Below the pieces are notes generated by a model. It was not told the origin of the DNA, did no database searches, and saw nothing but the letters and a program-made list of their open reading frames with translations. From positions 345,001-409,000 of the forward strand of contig QEYB01001179.1 of NCBI GenBank assembly GCA_017562135.1: 64,000 nucleotides of DNA, written 5' to 3'. Positions 1-13,000 of the stretch are shown here, in pieces. The position numbers were made by a program, and so were the translations under genes. The number at the start of each line of letters is the position of its first letter. Within the stretch, counting starts at the first letter, position 1. The stretch is from Dipylidium caninum. Its lineage: Eukaryota; Platyhelminthes; Cestoda; Cyclophyllidea; Dipylidiidae.

Positions 1-512
1 ATAGAATTCAGTGCTGAAATCGCATAGATAACTTGATTTATCCAAAAAAATAATAAATCGCTTGTCGAAAGCTTTCAGAAATTGTGACAAACGACCCTAA
101 GACCAGTTAATCAGAAAGAAGGCTGAAAAGTCCGTTTTGCCATTATAGCCGGAGAGCTCCACATCCGAACTTGTAGGTATGGTTTGTGATTTCGTCTGAT
201 GCTGTGAACGTCCCCTGTTAATACTGACAATCACGTAGTCTAAATTTTGGTAGCCATAATTTTTCACTCTTGATATTAGTTTATTCTACCGCTCAAAAAC
301 TATTGTACTAGAAAAACTCTGTCCACAAATCGCGCCCACGTTTACTTTTGGTTCCTAATAGTAATTGATTCTATATTTGCAGATTACTTCCACTATGTCG
401 TCTGGCGATGTGAGTTTTGTTAGTCATAATCTCCCCTTGCTAGCGCCGTGAGTTCCGTTCCGAACAATCTTCCGGATCCCTAAGATTTAAAATCTCACTT
501 TCGAAAAGGGAA
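1..512. other. 5' flank / 5'UTR of the bromodomain gene
   Basis: No coding exon is assigned here. An acceptor-like TTTGCAG at about 376-382 is followed by an ATG at 395 that opens a five-codon stretch (MSSGD), then a donor-like GTGAG at 410. That stretch cannot be joined in phase to the next exon with the splice sites I can see, so it may be a 5'UTR exon or an upstream start. The rest is AT-rich sequence without recognisable features. Confidence 0.4.
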
Positions 513-3500
513 ATGGAGCACGAAGAACCGGAGGGTATGTTTTATGTTAAGTTTAAGGTCTTCAATATTTTCTTATCCCTAAATAAGATTTTTTAATTTC
601 CTTAGGCTCTCCGAATGATTTACCCTTCAAGACAAGTTATTCCCTTTATGTCGTTTTGAGTGAAATACATCGACTTTGCGTAAAGCGCGACCATAAAGGC
701 ATTTTTGCCCACCCAGTTACTGAAGATATCGCTCCAGACTACTTCTCCGTAAGTTCATGAGCAAACGTGGTTCTTTTTTCGCATTATTACATTGTTTCTG
801 TTTTTTTTTTAAATTTCGTGGCATTGCTTTATGGATGCTTTTAGATAATCTCTAAGCCAATGGACCTTGGTACCATATATTCTCGACTTGAGTCGCGCAG
901 TTATTATTCTACTGCTGGACAATATTTATCGGATCTTCGATTAATGTGTCAAAATGCAATGTGCTACAATCCTCCCGACACTATCTACTATCAAAAGGCC
1001 CGCAAAGTGTGTTTTTCTTAGTTCATATCCAAGTTTGAAATTCATTATGCATTTGTGTTCGCGCAGCCTAAATCGCTTGATGTTCGCAAAGGTCATTTTG
1101 GCATTTTCACTTTCTCAACCTCTGTATTCTATTAATATGTAAATGTTGGTGTCTTTTGAGGTTATTTTCTTGACACTGCTGGTTATATTCTTGTGTATTG
1201 GCGGCCCTCTGGTCTCTTTATTTACGTTGTATGTAGAAAATCTGACAAATTTTCGAAAGCCCCTTTTCGGGGGTTCTCCTTGTTTCCAACCCTGTATTTG
1301 TCGACCGTTTTTAGTTACTCGCTTTTGCGGAGAAACAGATGACACCGCATACCCTTCGTAAGCTCTCCGCTGAACTCCTCAAGATGTGTCGTCCCTTGAC
1401 TGACGAGGAAATCGGTGAGCAAATCAATGATCATCATAGACATCATCAGTCAATTTCGTGTCACAGCCAACCCCATGTTCAGGATAATCACAATAATTAC
1501 GGTGGACAAACGAGGTCTGTTGTGTTCTGCCCTAATGGGAAGGCTCTTACTCCCATTCTCCGTGCATTTTTGACGCAGTTCATGCTTTGAGTTTAGGTTA
1601 TTATCTGCCTAGTTCATTTTTCTATTTCATTTTACCTACGCTTCGTGTTTATGTTTTAAAAATAAATTGCCATGGTTACGGTCTACTTCCCTGTTAGGCG
1701 TACTTCCAGTCTTTAATATTTGTCTAGGCGCCAAGTTATGGTCTCACCCAACCTTCACCTGTCATTTCAGCATTTCAACGGCAACAGGAGGTATCTTTAC
1801 ACCACCGAAACTGCAGGAAGAAGAGGTGGAGGAGATAGTCGAAGATGAAGACACAGAGGAGGGGGAAGCGCAGAATGCATTGACCGGGGAACCTTCCTCC
1901 TCTTCCTCGATGTCTTCATTAAAGCGACACACATCATCCGCATCCATTACCTCCTCCAGTAAAATTCCTCGCTATGCCTGCAGCCCACCGGTTTTAGTTC
2001 CTGAGGTTGACGACTCCGTTGGGCGAGTTGACAGTCCCTTGGTATGTCGACTTCTTTTCCCGCTTTTACAATCAGACTGTAGAATTTCACCAGATGACTA
2101 GGCCAATTGTTTTGAAAGTGGAAGTCCCTTTGATATGATTCATATTTCGGATTTCTTTTTCGCAATTTTAGACTCAATCAACTGGTGGTCGCAATGATAG
2201 TGGTACGTTTATCTTTTTCCTTCTAGTAATTTCGTTTTCGTTTTCTCTTTGCATACTTTTATGCCGCTTTACAGACATTATGACAATAGATTTGGAAACA
2301 ATTGATGTCGATACGGTAGAGACTTCCCTAACCCTTTCTCCCGCCTCCTCCACTTCAACTCTCCGCGGCACCTCGCGCAAAAACACACGTCGAAGTGCTC
2401 TTAAGAAAAGCGTCCCTCCGCCACCCCCACGACCGCCGACATCGTTGAAGCCTCGGCGCAAGAATGGCTGTCGATCTTTCACCAACCAACCGTCCGATCG
2501 AGTATACAGCGAAGACGCTTGGACCTTCTCCGATTCTCTCACCGATCGAACTCCCGCAGGACAGGTTGTAATGCAGGTTAAACGCGCTGCCCAGGAGGCT
2601 AGAGCCAAGTTCCTTGCTTGCTATGGCCGACCGGGACATCAGACCGTTGTTTGCCTTGATGTGAGTTACTCCTGCCTGTTGTCCCGTTTGTCCACAGCAT
2701 ATTTGACAGCTGAGAATCGAACCTCTGCTTAAGTTGCCCACCAGTCCTGTGATGGAATGCACTTTCATTCCGTCTCGATAGGTGAATGAACCGGGTAAAA
2801 TCTACGCGAGACCCTGTGCCTCCGTCCTGAGAGTGGAGAATGAGGAAAAAGAGGAGGAGGATGAAGAGGAAGAGGAGGAGAATGAGGAAAGGACTAAGAG
2901 TGAGACGACCGCGGGATGGCGAAAGCCAGTGGAATTTCCGCTGGCTTTGAGGCAACTTCTTACTCCGAGACCCTCGTCCACCGGACAGTGCGTCTACCAT
3001 GGTCTTGTTGAGCAAATGACTTCTCAACAGGTTGCCACTTTGCACGCCCTGTCAAAGCTTCGCTACGATCCGACAGAACCCATTGCCATAGGGATTCATG
3101 GTCCTTTGGCCATTTTTGAGTAAGTTTTATTTGTTAACAGTACGGCTTGACATCCTTCCCTCCATTTCATTGAAGGAATGAGACAGCCCCCCTCGTAGAT
3201 GACAATACTAACGGTGTTTCTACGAAGCAGTCTTCTGTTCCTAGCAACAATTGCTTGAAGAACGAGAGGTGCTGTCAAATTTGCTTGATTTCACACTCAT
3301 TGCTCTTTGGCCTCCGGTATTTCATAGGGAATTGTGCAAAAGGACTGATTTTGGCTAGATTGTGCACACAGAGAAACTGAGGAGCGGGACATGGAGCCTT
3401 AGAAGTGCAGACCAGTGACTTCGGTTTACCGATTGCCATTCAACCGGCATTTGCGGCGACCAGCATCCTCCATGCCTTTCGATGAGAGGGGAATGGCCTC

Positions 3501-6500
3501 AGAAAAGAGGCGCCCAGTTGGCAATGAAGAACCTTCCCTAAAGAAAAATAGGAGTTCCGGTGAAATCCACATATTTTCTGTCAAAGAAGCGAAAGAACCG
3601 TAAAAATATTTCATAATGGAAGTGCATTTGCCGGTGTGCTCTAACACAGGGCGTGGAATTATTTAGGAGACCTCTGAACTTACTCTAGTTGGCAGTGCCG
3701 ATGGAAAAGGATGCATAAATGGGGCAACAAGGCACCTTAGGAGAGGTGAGCTGTAGTTGAATCTCAAGTTTCCGCTAAAAATGCCGCCTTCACCGCCATA
3801 ACGACGGCACGCACTTCTCGCTGTCCCCACGAGGACGGAGGGGCTCTCCAAAATACGAAATCCCATTGGACATTTGACGAAGATCTCCAGATGTCTCAGA
3901 AAAACACTTTGTGCCTTTGACACCCTTTGACAGTCTCTTCCAGCAAATGTGGCCGTCAATGGTTGAATCAAGTTTATTTTGAAATGGCGCAAAGTACCAA
4001 CGTGGTGGCCCACTAGCACGTAGTCTTTGCATCCACTGACTGAATGGTGGCCGAGATTACTGGCTGTTTTCTGTCTTTCTTTCCACTGCTCTCGTCTATC
4101 GCGGAGTCTAATTGGTCTGCCTGATTGAACTCCAGCGTGTCTAACTCCAGTTCGGTGTGGATGTGTCTTCTTTCCCCCTACATCAAGCCTTTTTCCTACA
4201 CACCATCAGGAAGGACGAGTTGGCACAGCTCTGCGATGCATACGGCGGTGACGTGGTGACGATGGAGAGTGTGCTCTCCGTCCTCACTTTCGTGGAGCCC
4301 TTGGGCGAGTGGGCACGGCGGTGGGCGCATCGACGCCTCAACAACGCGACCGACGGCTATCACGGCAAAATGCTCCTCGCTTTCGTCGACACCGAGTCGG
4401 AGTTCTATGAGAGGAATTGGATGAAACGGGCAGGACTGACTGTAAGCGCGTCGGACAGTTGAATTGCCTTGTCTGTGACCTCACGTCATCCGCGTGACAT
4501 CTTGCCTTGACTTACTCGTCTTTCAGATTGACGCCAGCCTTGTGGAAGAACTCAAAGCTGACAAAACGAAAGCCGAGTCCGTCAAAGAAGCCGACTCTCC
4601 TCAAGTTCCGGTATAGCACCTCCCTTTCTGTGCTTTATCGCTCGGTTTCCATAGAGGCCCATTCGGCCATTCTATGTATTTCTTTTTCTACCGCTTCCCA
4701 GGTTAATTTGGGGGTGACGGCGGCAACAGATATCGCCACTCCCTTAAGGAAGGGCGGTGTTCGGGAGTGAATTAGGTTAGTGGTTTGAAAGGCGTCTCCA
4801 AACTCCGCTCCACGCCTACACACACAGACACACACGTCACTCCGGATTGCGTCGTCCTGAATGCTGCGCTTGGCATGTTTGGCGCCCTTGACCTTGGCGG
4901 CTGGGACGGTGTGTGTGTGTGTGTGACCTGGTCCGCATTACTGACGCCCGTCGTTGGGTTAGTGTCAGACTGCCAACGTTGCCACAGGTTCGGCAATCTC
5001 CTGGGTGCCCCTTCATCTGACTAAACATCCGAGGGTGCGCTGACTGCCGAGGGCGCGGAGACTGTCAGTCACCCGACACCCGTGGGACTGGGTTGTTTTC
5101 ATCGAGACTCCGACCATTGTGTTACCACCACCACCAGCAGTGTGGATTAATGGTGCTTCAGTGGTCATTGCTTCTACTCTTTCCTGTCCCCACTTCGACT
5201 TGAACACTTGATACTGTCTCCTCGCTTTCCTGCTCCTAGGGTGATGCGCTTGACGCGGCTACGCCTTCGTCCTCCAATGACTTCCAACCGATGGAAATTG
5301 ACTCTAGTGGCAGCGGTCACATGTCAATGGCCAAACTGCCGTCTAACACGTCCACGACTAGCACCACGGTAAAGCAGATGGCTACTGTTCAACCCCTTCA
5401 ACGCCTCAACACTTCTTCCTCCGCCTCGCCTGATGACAAGCCCGTCGTTCCTGACTCGACGGAAGTCTCCATAGCGGAAGTGGAGGAGGAAGGCGAGTCA
5501 TTTGACATCCTCTCAGCAGCTTTAAACGCCTCAGTCACTCCAGCGGTAGAGGACCAAATGCCACAGCCCCAACCTTCGCCACAATCACAGCAACAGCAGC
5601 AGCAGTACGTCCTCACGACGTTTCGTGTGATGGAGGGCGGGACTACTTCCGCAATCATGGAATCGTCCACCAACTCCGTCACCGTTCCAAATCCACTCGC
5701 CGCGTCAGTCAACGATATTGCGCAGATCTCCGCTCTGACAGCGGCCATTAGCCCGATCCAGCCAGTGCCGGGCCTCCCTGAGGCGCGAATAGCCGTGCCG
5801 AAGCCTCTTCCGGCCGCAGTGGCTGGTGAGACTGCTTGCCCCACACCAACTCTCCTGGTGGTCGATCGAAAGGCCATCGAAGAGAAGACTCCTGTAGAAG
5901 GCACTTTGCCGATTGTATTGGGTTTGAAGCCTTCCTCAGGCGATTCTCCATTGGAAGAGAGTCCTTCCAAGTCCTCTGTGGCCGAGGGGGAGGAGATCGC
6001 GAGTGGTGAAAATGAAGAGGACTTCCTGGACGTTTCCGGTGAGTTGCCATGTCAAGGAAGTTCCAAACTAAGTCCATCTCAAAGATCGGCTTCAACGGAC
6101 TCTTCACAGGCTTCTGTGTCTTCGGAGTTGATTGTCGACGACAATCCAAATTCACGAACACTCGCTGAAATGGAACCCGTCCTTCCGCCTACCACGCAGC
6201 CAAATTTCGGAAGCGCCGACGCTTCTCTGTCTAATATCTCTGTGAAAATAGATGGCCACGATGCTGAAGACTCTTCTGCGTTTGTTTATCCGCCGGAAAA
6301 TCTCGTGGTACAGCCACAATCACTGGAGCCTTGCGTAACATCCACAAAGTCTGGGGTGAATGTCCAGACAGCCGCAACACCGGAAAATGTTAACCATTCT
6401 TCGTCAGCTCATTTGGATGCTCAATGTGGCATGGAGATGGAACTTTCTGCCCAACTTGCGGTGGCGGAGACCTCGTCGAAGGTGCTTGCTGATGAGAGCA

Positions 6501-8200
6501 GGACATCGCTCTTGGATAACGAGGTCTCGAAGGAATGCTCCTCCCAGATTCCGTCTTCACCCCTTGCTCGCGAAACTTCAACTTCGACCACCATTTTAGA
6601 AGGCCGGGAGGATTTTCCCAGGGTCCACAGTAGAAGAGACGGACATTCAAAATGTCAATCCGCCGCAATCTCCCGAGACTTCAGGTACCGACACGTCGTC
6701 AAATGTGAATTGGCATGTGGTGGAAGCATCAGCTCTACCCGAAAGCTCTTTGACTATTTCGCCGTCTTTCGAAGCCTTTCAGCAGGCAGCAGAATTAGGA
6801 GAATGCGTGGAATCCCCCTCTGTTGGACAGAATCTCGATCTCAATCCCAATTCTCCACGAGCATCTGTAACAGAAACTGGTTTACTGGCCGCTAATCGAC
6901 CGGGGCTTGTGGTGAATGAAGAAGTCCCCAACACTTCGACGGAAGAGTGGACCTCAGGGGAGAAGCATCCAAATGGAAATGGAGAGCCGTTAAAAGAAAT
7001 TAGGAGTTGTGCCGAAATCCACTCTCTCTCTCCCGCCATTGAGACGGACTTCGCAGTTTATACTAAAGACGAATTTGAAATTGTCCAGGATGTCTCTGCA
7101 CTCGCGGTGGTTCTGAGCGCAGACGAAGTCAAGACTTCTTCGAGTGAGCATTTCGCGATGGAAACTCTTCAAACGCCGGTATCAATGGATTGGTGCGCCG
7201 TTGAAGCCCCGTCGTGCTCTAATGAGACAGCATGTGGCAAAACAGCAGAGGCCACCCTTAAACCTAGCGCTGAATCGGCATGTTCAATCGACGGTGGAAC
7301 AGCAGACGTTTCTGTGAATGTGCAAAATGCTCCATCACCTGTCCAATCGAAGTTTTTTGTGAGGACTCTCGACACTCGAATGTTCCTCCTCACGTCCAGA
7401 CGGATGGCGGACTCGAAGTGAGGTTGGAATATTCGGGAGTTGGTCTTCCGACCCATGGAGAAGTGGAGCTTCTGGTGCATCAGCGCTGCGAACCTCCTTC
7501 TGATGAGTCCGACTTCAGCGAATCTAAGATGGGCAACCACTCTTCTCACATACTTCCGTCATCTGAAGCCACCACTTCACCGGTCATTTGCGACGAACTG
7601 ACGGATCTGTCGACACACGAAATAGGAAATTATGCCCCCGATCGTTCCGAGCAACCTGAACCTAGAGAAGGAATTGCCTTTGACATCAGTTCGTCTGAAG
7701 GCAGCTCCTGCGACGTCCGAAGACTGGTGGACTATGATTGTACTGAGTCCTCAGAAAATGACGCCACGAATCAACTACCAATTAGCGATGCCCCCATCGA
7801 CAACGCTGCGACTTCGTACTCGCCGAAACCCACACTCCCTCGCGGACCTTCGGGTAATTATGTAGCCGTAGACCAAAGTCTTGACGCAACTAGGACTCTG
7901 GAAACGTTAAAAATGTCCACTGTGCAGCAACCTAGTCCGGATGTCTCAATGTCTGACGTAAATAGCCCTGAAACCCCATCTGAACCCCGGAGAGAACAGA
8001 TCCAGATGGAGACGGACGAGACATTGCAAAGCTACCCCTTGCAATTTGGGATGGACAACACAGCAACCCCTGTAGGGGAAGAAGGACAAACGGATTCCTA
8101 CACCTTTCCGACCCAATCTGAGACATTCGACGCGTATCTAGTGGATGCCGATTCGACATCAAACTCTACCAAATCGCCTTCGCAAGGCTTTACTGAATAG
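513..8200 (+). CDS. BRD9: BRD7/BRD9-type bromodomain protein with a long Ser/Thr-rich tail
   Basis: Orthologue of the BRD7/BRD9 family, acetyl-lysine readers of SWI/SNF (PBAF / ncBAF) complexes in the nucleus; BRD7 and BRD9 cannot be told apart here. Exons by splice sites: 513-534, 606-748, 845-1006, 1339-1414, 1788-2041, 2172-2202, 2275-2660, 2782-3119, 4210-4441, 4527-4610, a short exon from 4702 (possibly 4702-4713), and 5240-8200. The bromodomain spans roughly residues 20-125 and has the ZA-loop HPVTEDIAPDYF, the KPMDLGT motif and the acetyl-lysine-contacting Asn97 in CYNPPDT. The exon at 4210 carries the family's second conserved region (DELAQLCDAYGG, then a basic-helical stretch), as in the DUF3512 part of BRD9. 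The last exon adds about 985 low-complexity Ser/Thr/Glu-rich residues, far beyond the roughly 600-residue vertebrate proteins. Its reading frame changes twice (about 6600-6640 and about 7350). AATAAA lies at 8323. The start at 513 (MEHEEPEG) is the best in-phase ATG but upstream exons are possible. Confidence 0.85.
3120..4209 (+). other. 1.09-kb intron of the bromodomain gene
   Basis: It runs from the donor GTAAGT after ...GPLAIFE to the acceptor CACCATCAG before KDELAQLC; joining them restores frame (TTT GAG AAG). It is the largest intron of the gene. Short open frames on both strands inside it match nothing I know. Confidence 0.7.
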
Positions 8201-8396
8201 TCGTGTACAAATTATTTTTTCTTCTTTATGACTCGGTTTAACACTCTTACCAGTGTGAATACTTGTATTAAAACGTCACAACTTTGATAATTTCTTGCAC
8301 AAAACAATAAGAGTCAAGGTGAAATAAAATTAGAACTAACGTGCATTCAATTTACCTATTTACACAAATATGGAAAAATCAGAGGTAAACACAGTC

Positions 8397-9234
8397 CTAG
8401 TCGAAAGGAGTTTTAATGCCCCTTGTCGCGAAGTCGGGTTTCAATTCTCGCAAACGATTCTTTAAGCGTTCGTAGTATCGCAGACGGGAGAGGGCTTGAT
8501 GTGATGCATTCCAGTCCCTAGCCTCAATAAGCCTCACCAGGTCATCCATTTCTGCTCCCCACCTCGTCATCACGATAGAGTGAAGCGCTGCCAGGACTCT
8601 CATCAGTGTCTGCTCGCACTTCTCCGTCTTCACCATCTCCGTGAGATCGTCTACGCGTTCGTTGAGTTCCAATACGTCGGCAAGGAATACATTGTCCGTG
8701 ATGGCAGTATCTTCCGAGGAACAAGGATTCCCGTTGAGTGTGAGAATGTATTCGGCTCGGGTGATTGGATTGGAGAGGACCTTAAATGCATCGTTAACTT
8801 GACCCGAGAGTGTGGAGGCTATTTCCATCTCTCTCTAGGCGTAAGAGAAAAGTTGTGCAAATTATTGAAACGATTTTAACTCAAAAGAGTAAATGACAAA
8901 CCTTAGTAGAACGGATAAATCTATCGGGATGGAAGTCCTTCTGGAGGCCACGTTTTAAATTTGAAAGTTCTTTTAGGTCAATATTCATGGTGGGTTTGGC
9001 GAAGCCGAAATAATCGAAATAGCTCCATGAGGGACAGAAATTTTGGACTTTGCCACATTGGCAAAAGAATGTATGACAGCTAATGCGTTTGAGACAACTC
9101 CAGCAGTTCCGTTCGAAATCCTTCGACTCGGGAACTTGGTTAGAGGAACTGAGTCGAACGATAGTGGAGAAGGGGGAAATCTTTCGGATTTGGCTAAAGA
9201 TATTCATATGTTTACTTTGTGACCAAGCTAACAC
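8397..9234 (-). CDS. HSCB: HSCB, mitochondrial J-domain co-chaperone for Fe-S cluster transfer
   Basis: HSCB (Jac1/HscB) delivers the ISCU scaffold to the mitochondrial HSP70 during iron-sulfur cluster transfer. Two exons: 8902-9234 and 8397-8834, joined in phase 0 across a 67-nt GT-AG intron; 256 aa from the first Met (human 235). The N-terminus is rich in Arg/Lys/Ser without acids, as expected of a mitochondrial presequence; Met10 is an equally good start. Cysteines 44, 47, 58 and 60 correspond to the metazoan zinc-binding tetracysteine, but the second pair is C-x-C where human has C-x-x-C. The J-domain follows (YFDYFGFAKP) with the essential HPD at residues 102-104, then the C-terminal helical ISCU-binding domain ending in LRELKPDF...KTPFD. 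It converges on the bromodomain gene (196 bp between stops) and diverges from CCDC146. Confidence 0.95.
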
Positions 9235-10008
9235 TAAAGTTAAGAAAATTAATTAATGATTGCTTTGAGACTCATAGGCCTGGAGTCGTTTACGTTGACG
9301 CATATAGGAATAGAAGACAAGGTGTGAGCATAAGGTATGCAACTTACTAATAATGCAAGGAAATAACAATACATAGAAGACGAGAAATAAGAGAATAAAA
9401 ATGAAGGATCAGAATAAAAGCGCGCGTATACAAAGAATTGAAGCCTTAGATAGGAGTGTCGATAACCAACTCCACAAATACGAAGGCAAAAAAAGGGCGA
9501 AGCGTAACGCACCAACAGTATAAGCTCTGTGCGATACAGTAGTAATCTATCGCAGGTTCACTGAGCGGGTAACGTTTGGTTCGTTTAAACAAAGAATATA
9601 AATATAATTGATGTAAAAATGAAAAAAATAAATTTATTATATATTCTTATGTGTACAAATCAATTATTGAATTGTAACTTATAATTTTAAAATTTTTAAT
9701 CATGCGGTTGAACAATTTTGCACGTTAAATCTTTTTAATTATTCATAACTTTGTTTTGCATTATTTGAATTAGCCATTAGAATTATACTTTTATTTTAAT
9801 ACTTAAGCTACTTCGCAAGGTCGAAATTGTTTGTCTAATTTTTAAATACTTACTGAAACCGACGACTGCAATCATCAATTCCTAAGACGTATTAGAAACT
9901 GAGTCGTTATTAATTACATCAATATAACTACCTGATTAGAACTTGTAAACCGATCTTTGGTGATACAGTTTTAAATTAATCGACGCTGATTTTCAAGAGT
10001 TCGTCGCC
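9235..10008. promoter_or_regulatory. AT-rich divergent intergenic region between HSCB and CCDC146
   Basis: This 774-bp spacer separates two divergently transcribed genes, so it should hold both promoters (inference from layout). It is distinctly AT-rich from about 9590 to 9960. No TATA box, initiator or binding site can be assigned with confidence. Confidence 0.45.
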
Positions 10009-13000
10009 ATGGCCAAGGAATTAGTTCTGGTAGCCCAGCCGAAGGAAGTATCGCGTGCTACCTGCTTAGAAATAAAACCTGATGAAATCGACATTTACTT
10101 AGGCGAGTTGTTGTCTGGGGTTACAGTGTGTTTGGAAGAACTTCTTTCAAAAAATGAAATTCGTCAGATAGAAGCATCTGATTTGGGGAATAAATGCAAA
10201 TGTCTCGTAGACCTCATAAAAAGGTAAAAACGATGCTATAGGTTAATTCGTAAATTGATATCAAATCAGAACGAAGACAAGCTGTCTTAATTTGGAGGAC
10301 ATGTTTGCCGAACTCTCTAGAGCCCAGAATCGTGTTACGAGTGCACTCCGACGACGAGATGAGTTTCCCGAGGGCTTTGAGTCGGAGGCAGACTGCTTAC
10401 GCAAGCAGACACTCCGAGCTAACAACGATGTCATGGAAATTGAACATACACTTGAGTCGCTCGCCTATCAGATTGTTGCACTGGAGGAGGAGAAAAAATT
10501 GTTAAATAAGGAGGCCTCCATCTACCCCGATGCTGAAGTCATTTTTTTAAAACCAGAATTCTATAAGAATTTACAGACTCATTTTTGTTTTGGCTACTGC
10601 CAAACTTTTAATTGATGATATTATTACTTATATGACTTATATATATTTTTACTTTACTTACTGTCATGGAGGATGGCTTTTGCATTACTTCCTGCAAACA
10701 ACTTCATTTGACTTAACAGAGCCTCAAGAATCAGCGTAAGGAAATAGAACATGAAATTGACAACGAGATGATAGAACGCCAGAGGTTTACAGTGGAATCG
10801 CGTCGAATTCATCGCCAGTTAAACGACGCCGTCGATTGTTTTGAAGACTTGTCTGCCCAATTAACTGATGCTAAAACGTCGATCGCCTCTCTGCTTGTTA
10901 GTTTCCTTGCCTCATTGTTCAAAGTTTTCCATGTTTTTTTCTTTTTAGAGTGAATTAGAATCCATCCAGTCAGAAACGAAAGAACATGAAACGCAAAATG
11001 AGCAAATGGGGAAGGAACTTCAGTATTATATTAGATTATTGTCCCTTATGCTTTATCATTTCCTAATTAAGAGACATGAAAGACTTGTTGTCGAAATGTA
11101 AGGAGGAAATTAAACAGCTCACAGAAATTCGTGAACAACTAGTACGGTCCAAAAGCGAAGTTGAAATGGAATCAGAAGATCTCAAAGCGTAGGTCACCTT
11201 CAGCTCACATTTCTCTGATCCAGTAAAAACGCTAAACTCCGCGATCGTAATATGGCCATCACGGATAAACTCTTATCTGTCAAATGTCGATTTCAAGAAC
11301 AAAACATGGAAGAACGGAAACTGCGCGATGCAATGTAGTCTTACTATTACGGCGGTCTGCAATGTGCCTGTTATCTAGATCAAAAATGCACGTGGATATA
11401 AGTCAGTTGGAGGAGGAGAGGAAAATGTACCTGGAATCAACCAGTCAGTTGGTGAAAATTGGGGCAGCCTCAAGAAAACTCTTGAGGCAGGGATTGAAGA
11501 AGATAAGGAATTTAGAGGAGACCGTTCGCTACCTTGAAGAAACAAAACGAACGCATGATGAAGAATTGGAATTTGTGAAAAGGGCATCTTCGAAGAGGGA
11601 CTTAAAAGAACGCGATAAATTAAGGGTGCAGATTACGCACTTGACTACAAATCTCCTTGCACAGGTACATAGTTTAAAAGATCTTTAAATTGTCCCGTGT
11701 TAACCTGAAAAGATCTTTGATCCCGATCGCGGCTTTAAGGCCCTCCGGCTAATGATGCAATTCTGTGATCCCATCGACAGTGGGATCCCATCAGGAAAAC
11801 CATATTTTTCCGACATCTACATTATTATTTCAACAATTCGTCTTTTAGTTGGTTAATCGGCGAATGTATCAAATTAGTCAAAAATAGTGGTTATCTTGAA
11901 TGGTCCACGTTGTTACATAACCAGGCAGGCGATGATATATTTCCCCATTATATGTGATGCATATTTACAATAAAAGTTTTTCAAAATATACTCTGTCAGA
12001 CACGGATCCTGCGTTTAGCACGACGATGATTGGTTTATTTGAGGGAATGATTAGGGAAGTCGGTTTGACCAATTGCTTGATTAATTATATTAGAATAATG
12101 TTGGATGATTGATTAAGCTGTTGCCTTGACTACTCGGCCGCCTTTTTCACTTCCCGGGTTATCACAGGAGCCAGATACCCCCCCCCATGTAATCGACAAT
12201 TTGGTCAATTGAACAATTGATCAAGACCCGCCGCCAGTATAGGACACAACGCCAATTTGATAAAACAAATCCTATTGCCTTTTCATACCTAAACTCACAT
12301 CACTCCATGACTTCAAGATTGTCCTTCCATAACATGGTCTGTCGAAAGATCTAAATCCTGCGAGCATTAATTACAGCAAAAGTTGATGACCAAAACCTTT
12401 TTACCCAAATGAGTAACATTTCAAATTACTTCCAAAGCGATTGGCCATCTTTTGACCAATGGTGATGGCCACGACGTCAAGGATATCCAATCCGCTTTTT
12501 GAAAAAGCAGCTGCTACGTCGTGGCGCCTGTTATGCAATCGACTCATTTCGCTCCTCGGGGATTAATGTGAGTCATTACAACTTTTCAAATCTCCATTTC
12601 CCAGAACGACCTCACGGAAGCCGAAAATGAGGAGATCCAAACACTGATGAAAGAAGAGGCCAAGTTGCTAGCAGAGGTGGACAGACAGAAACGGGCAATT
12701 GCAGATCTCCATCGACAGACTGGTATGAAGTCTTTCGAGGCCTCGCAAAAAAGACGATATCTTCGAAAAGCCCAACTTCACCACACGCAAGTGAAAAGGG
12801 ATATGCGCCTCCAGAAATTTCACCTTGTCGAGCATCAGAAGATCCTAGGAGCTTTACAGGTTCGAAGTAATCCCGCCTACACGCTTCCCCCATTTGATTT
12901 TGCATTGTCATTTACTAATAAGCACTTGACAGCACATTCTTTACCCCTCCTCCCCTCCCCTCCCCCCTCAAAAGGAGGACCAAAACGATCCCGCTCTACT

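Noticed and set aside
395..409. ATG opening a five-codon exon (MSSGD) before a GTGAG donor
   Set aside because: No acceptor between 424 and 513 joins it in phase to the exon starting MEHEEPEG, so it is not used as the gene start.
9249..9515. 88-codon minus-strand frame between HSCB and CCDC146
   Set aside because: Aromatic/Ser-rich chance frame in an AT-rich promoter region, with no family resemblance.
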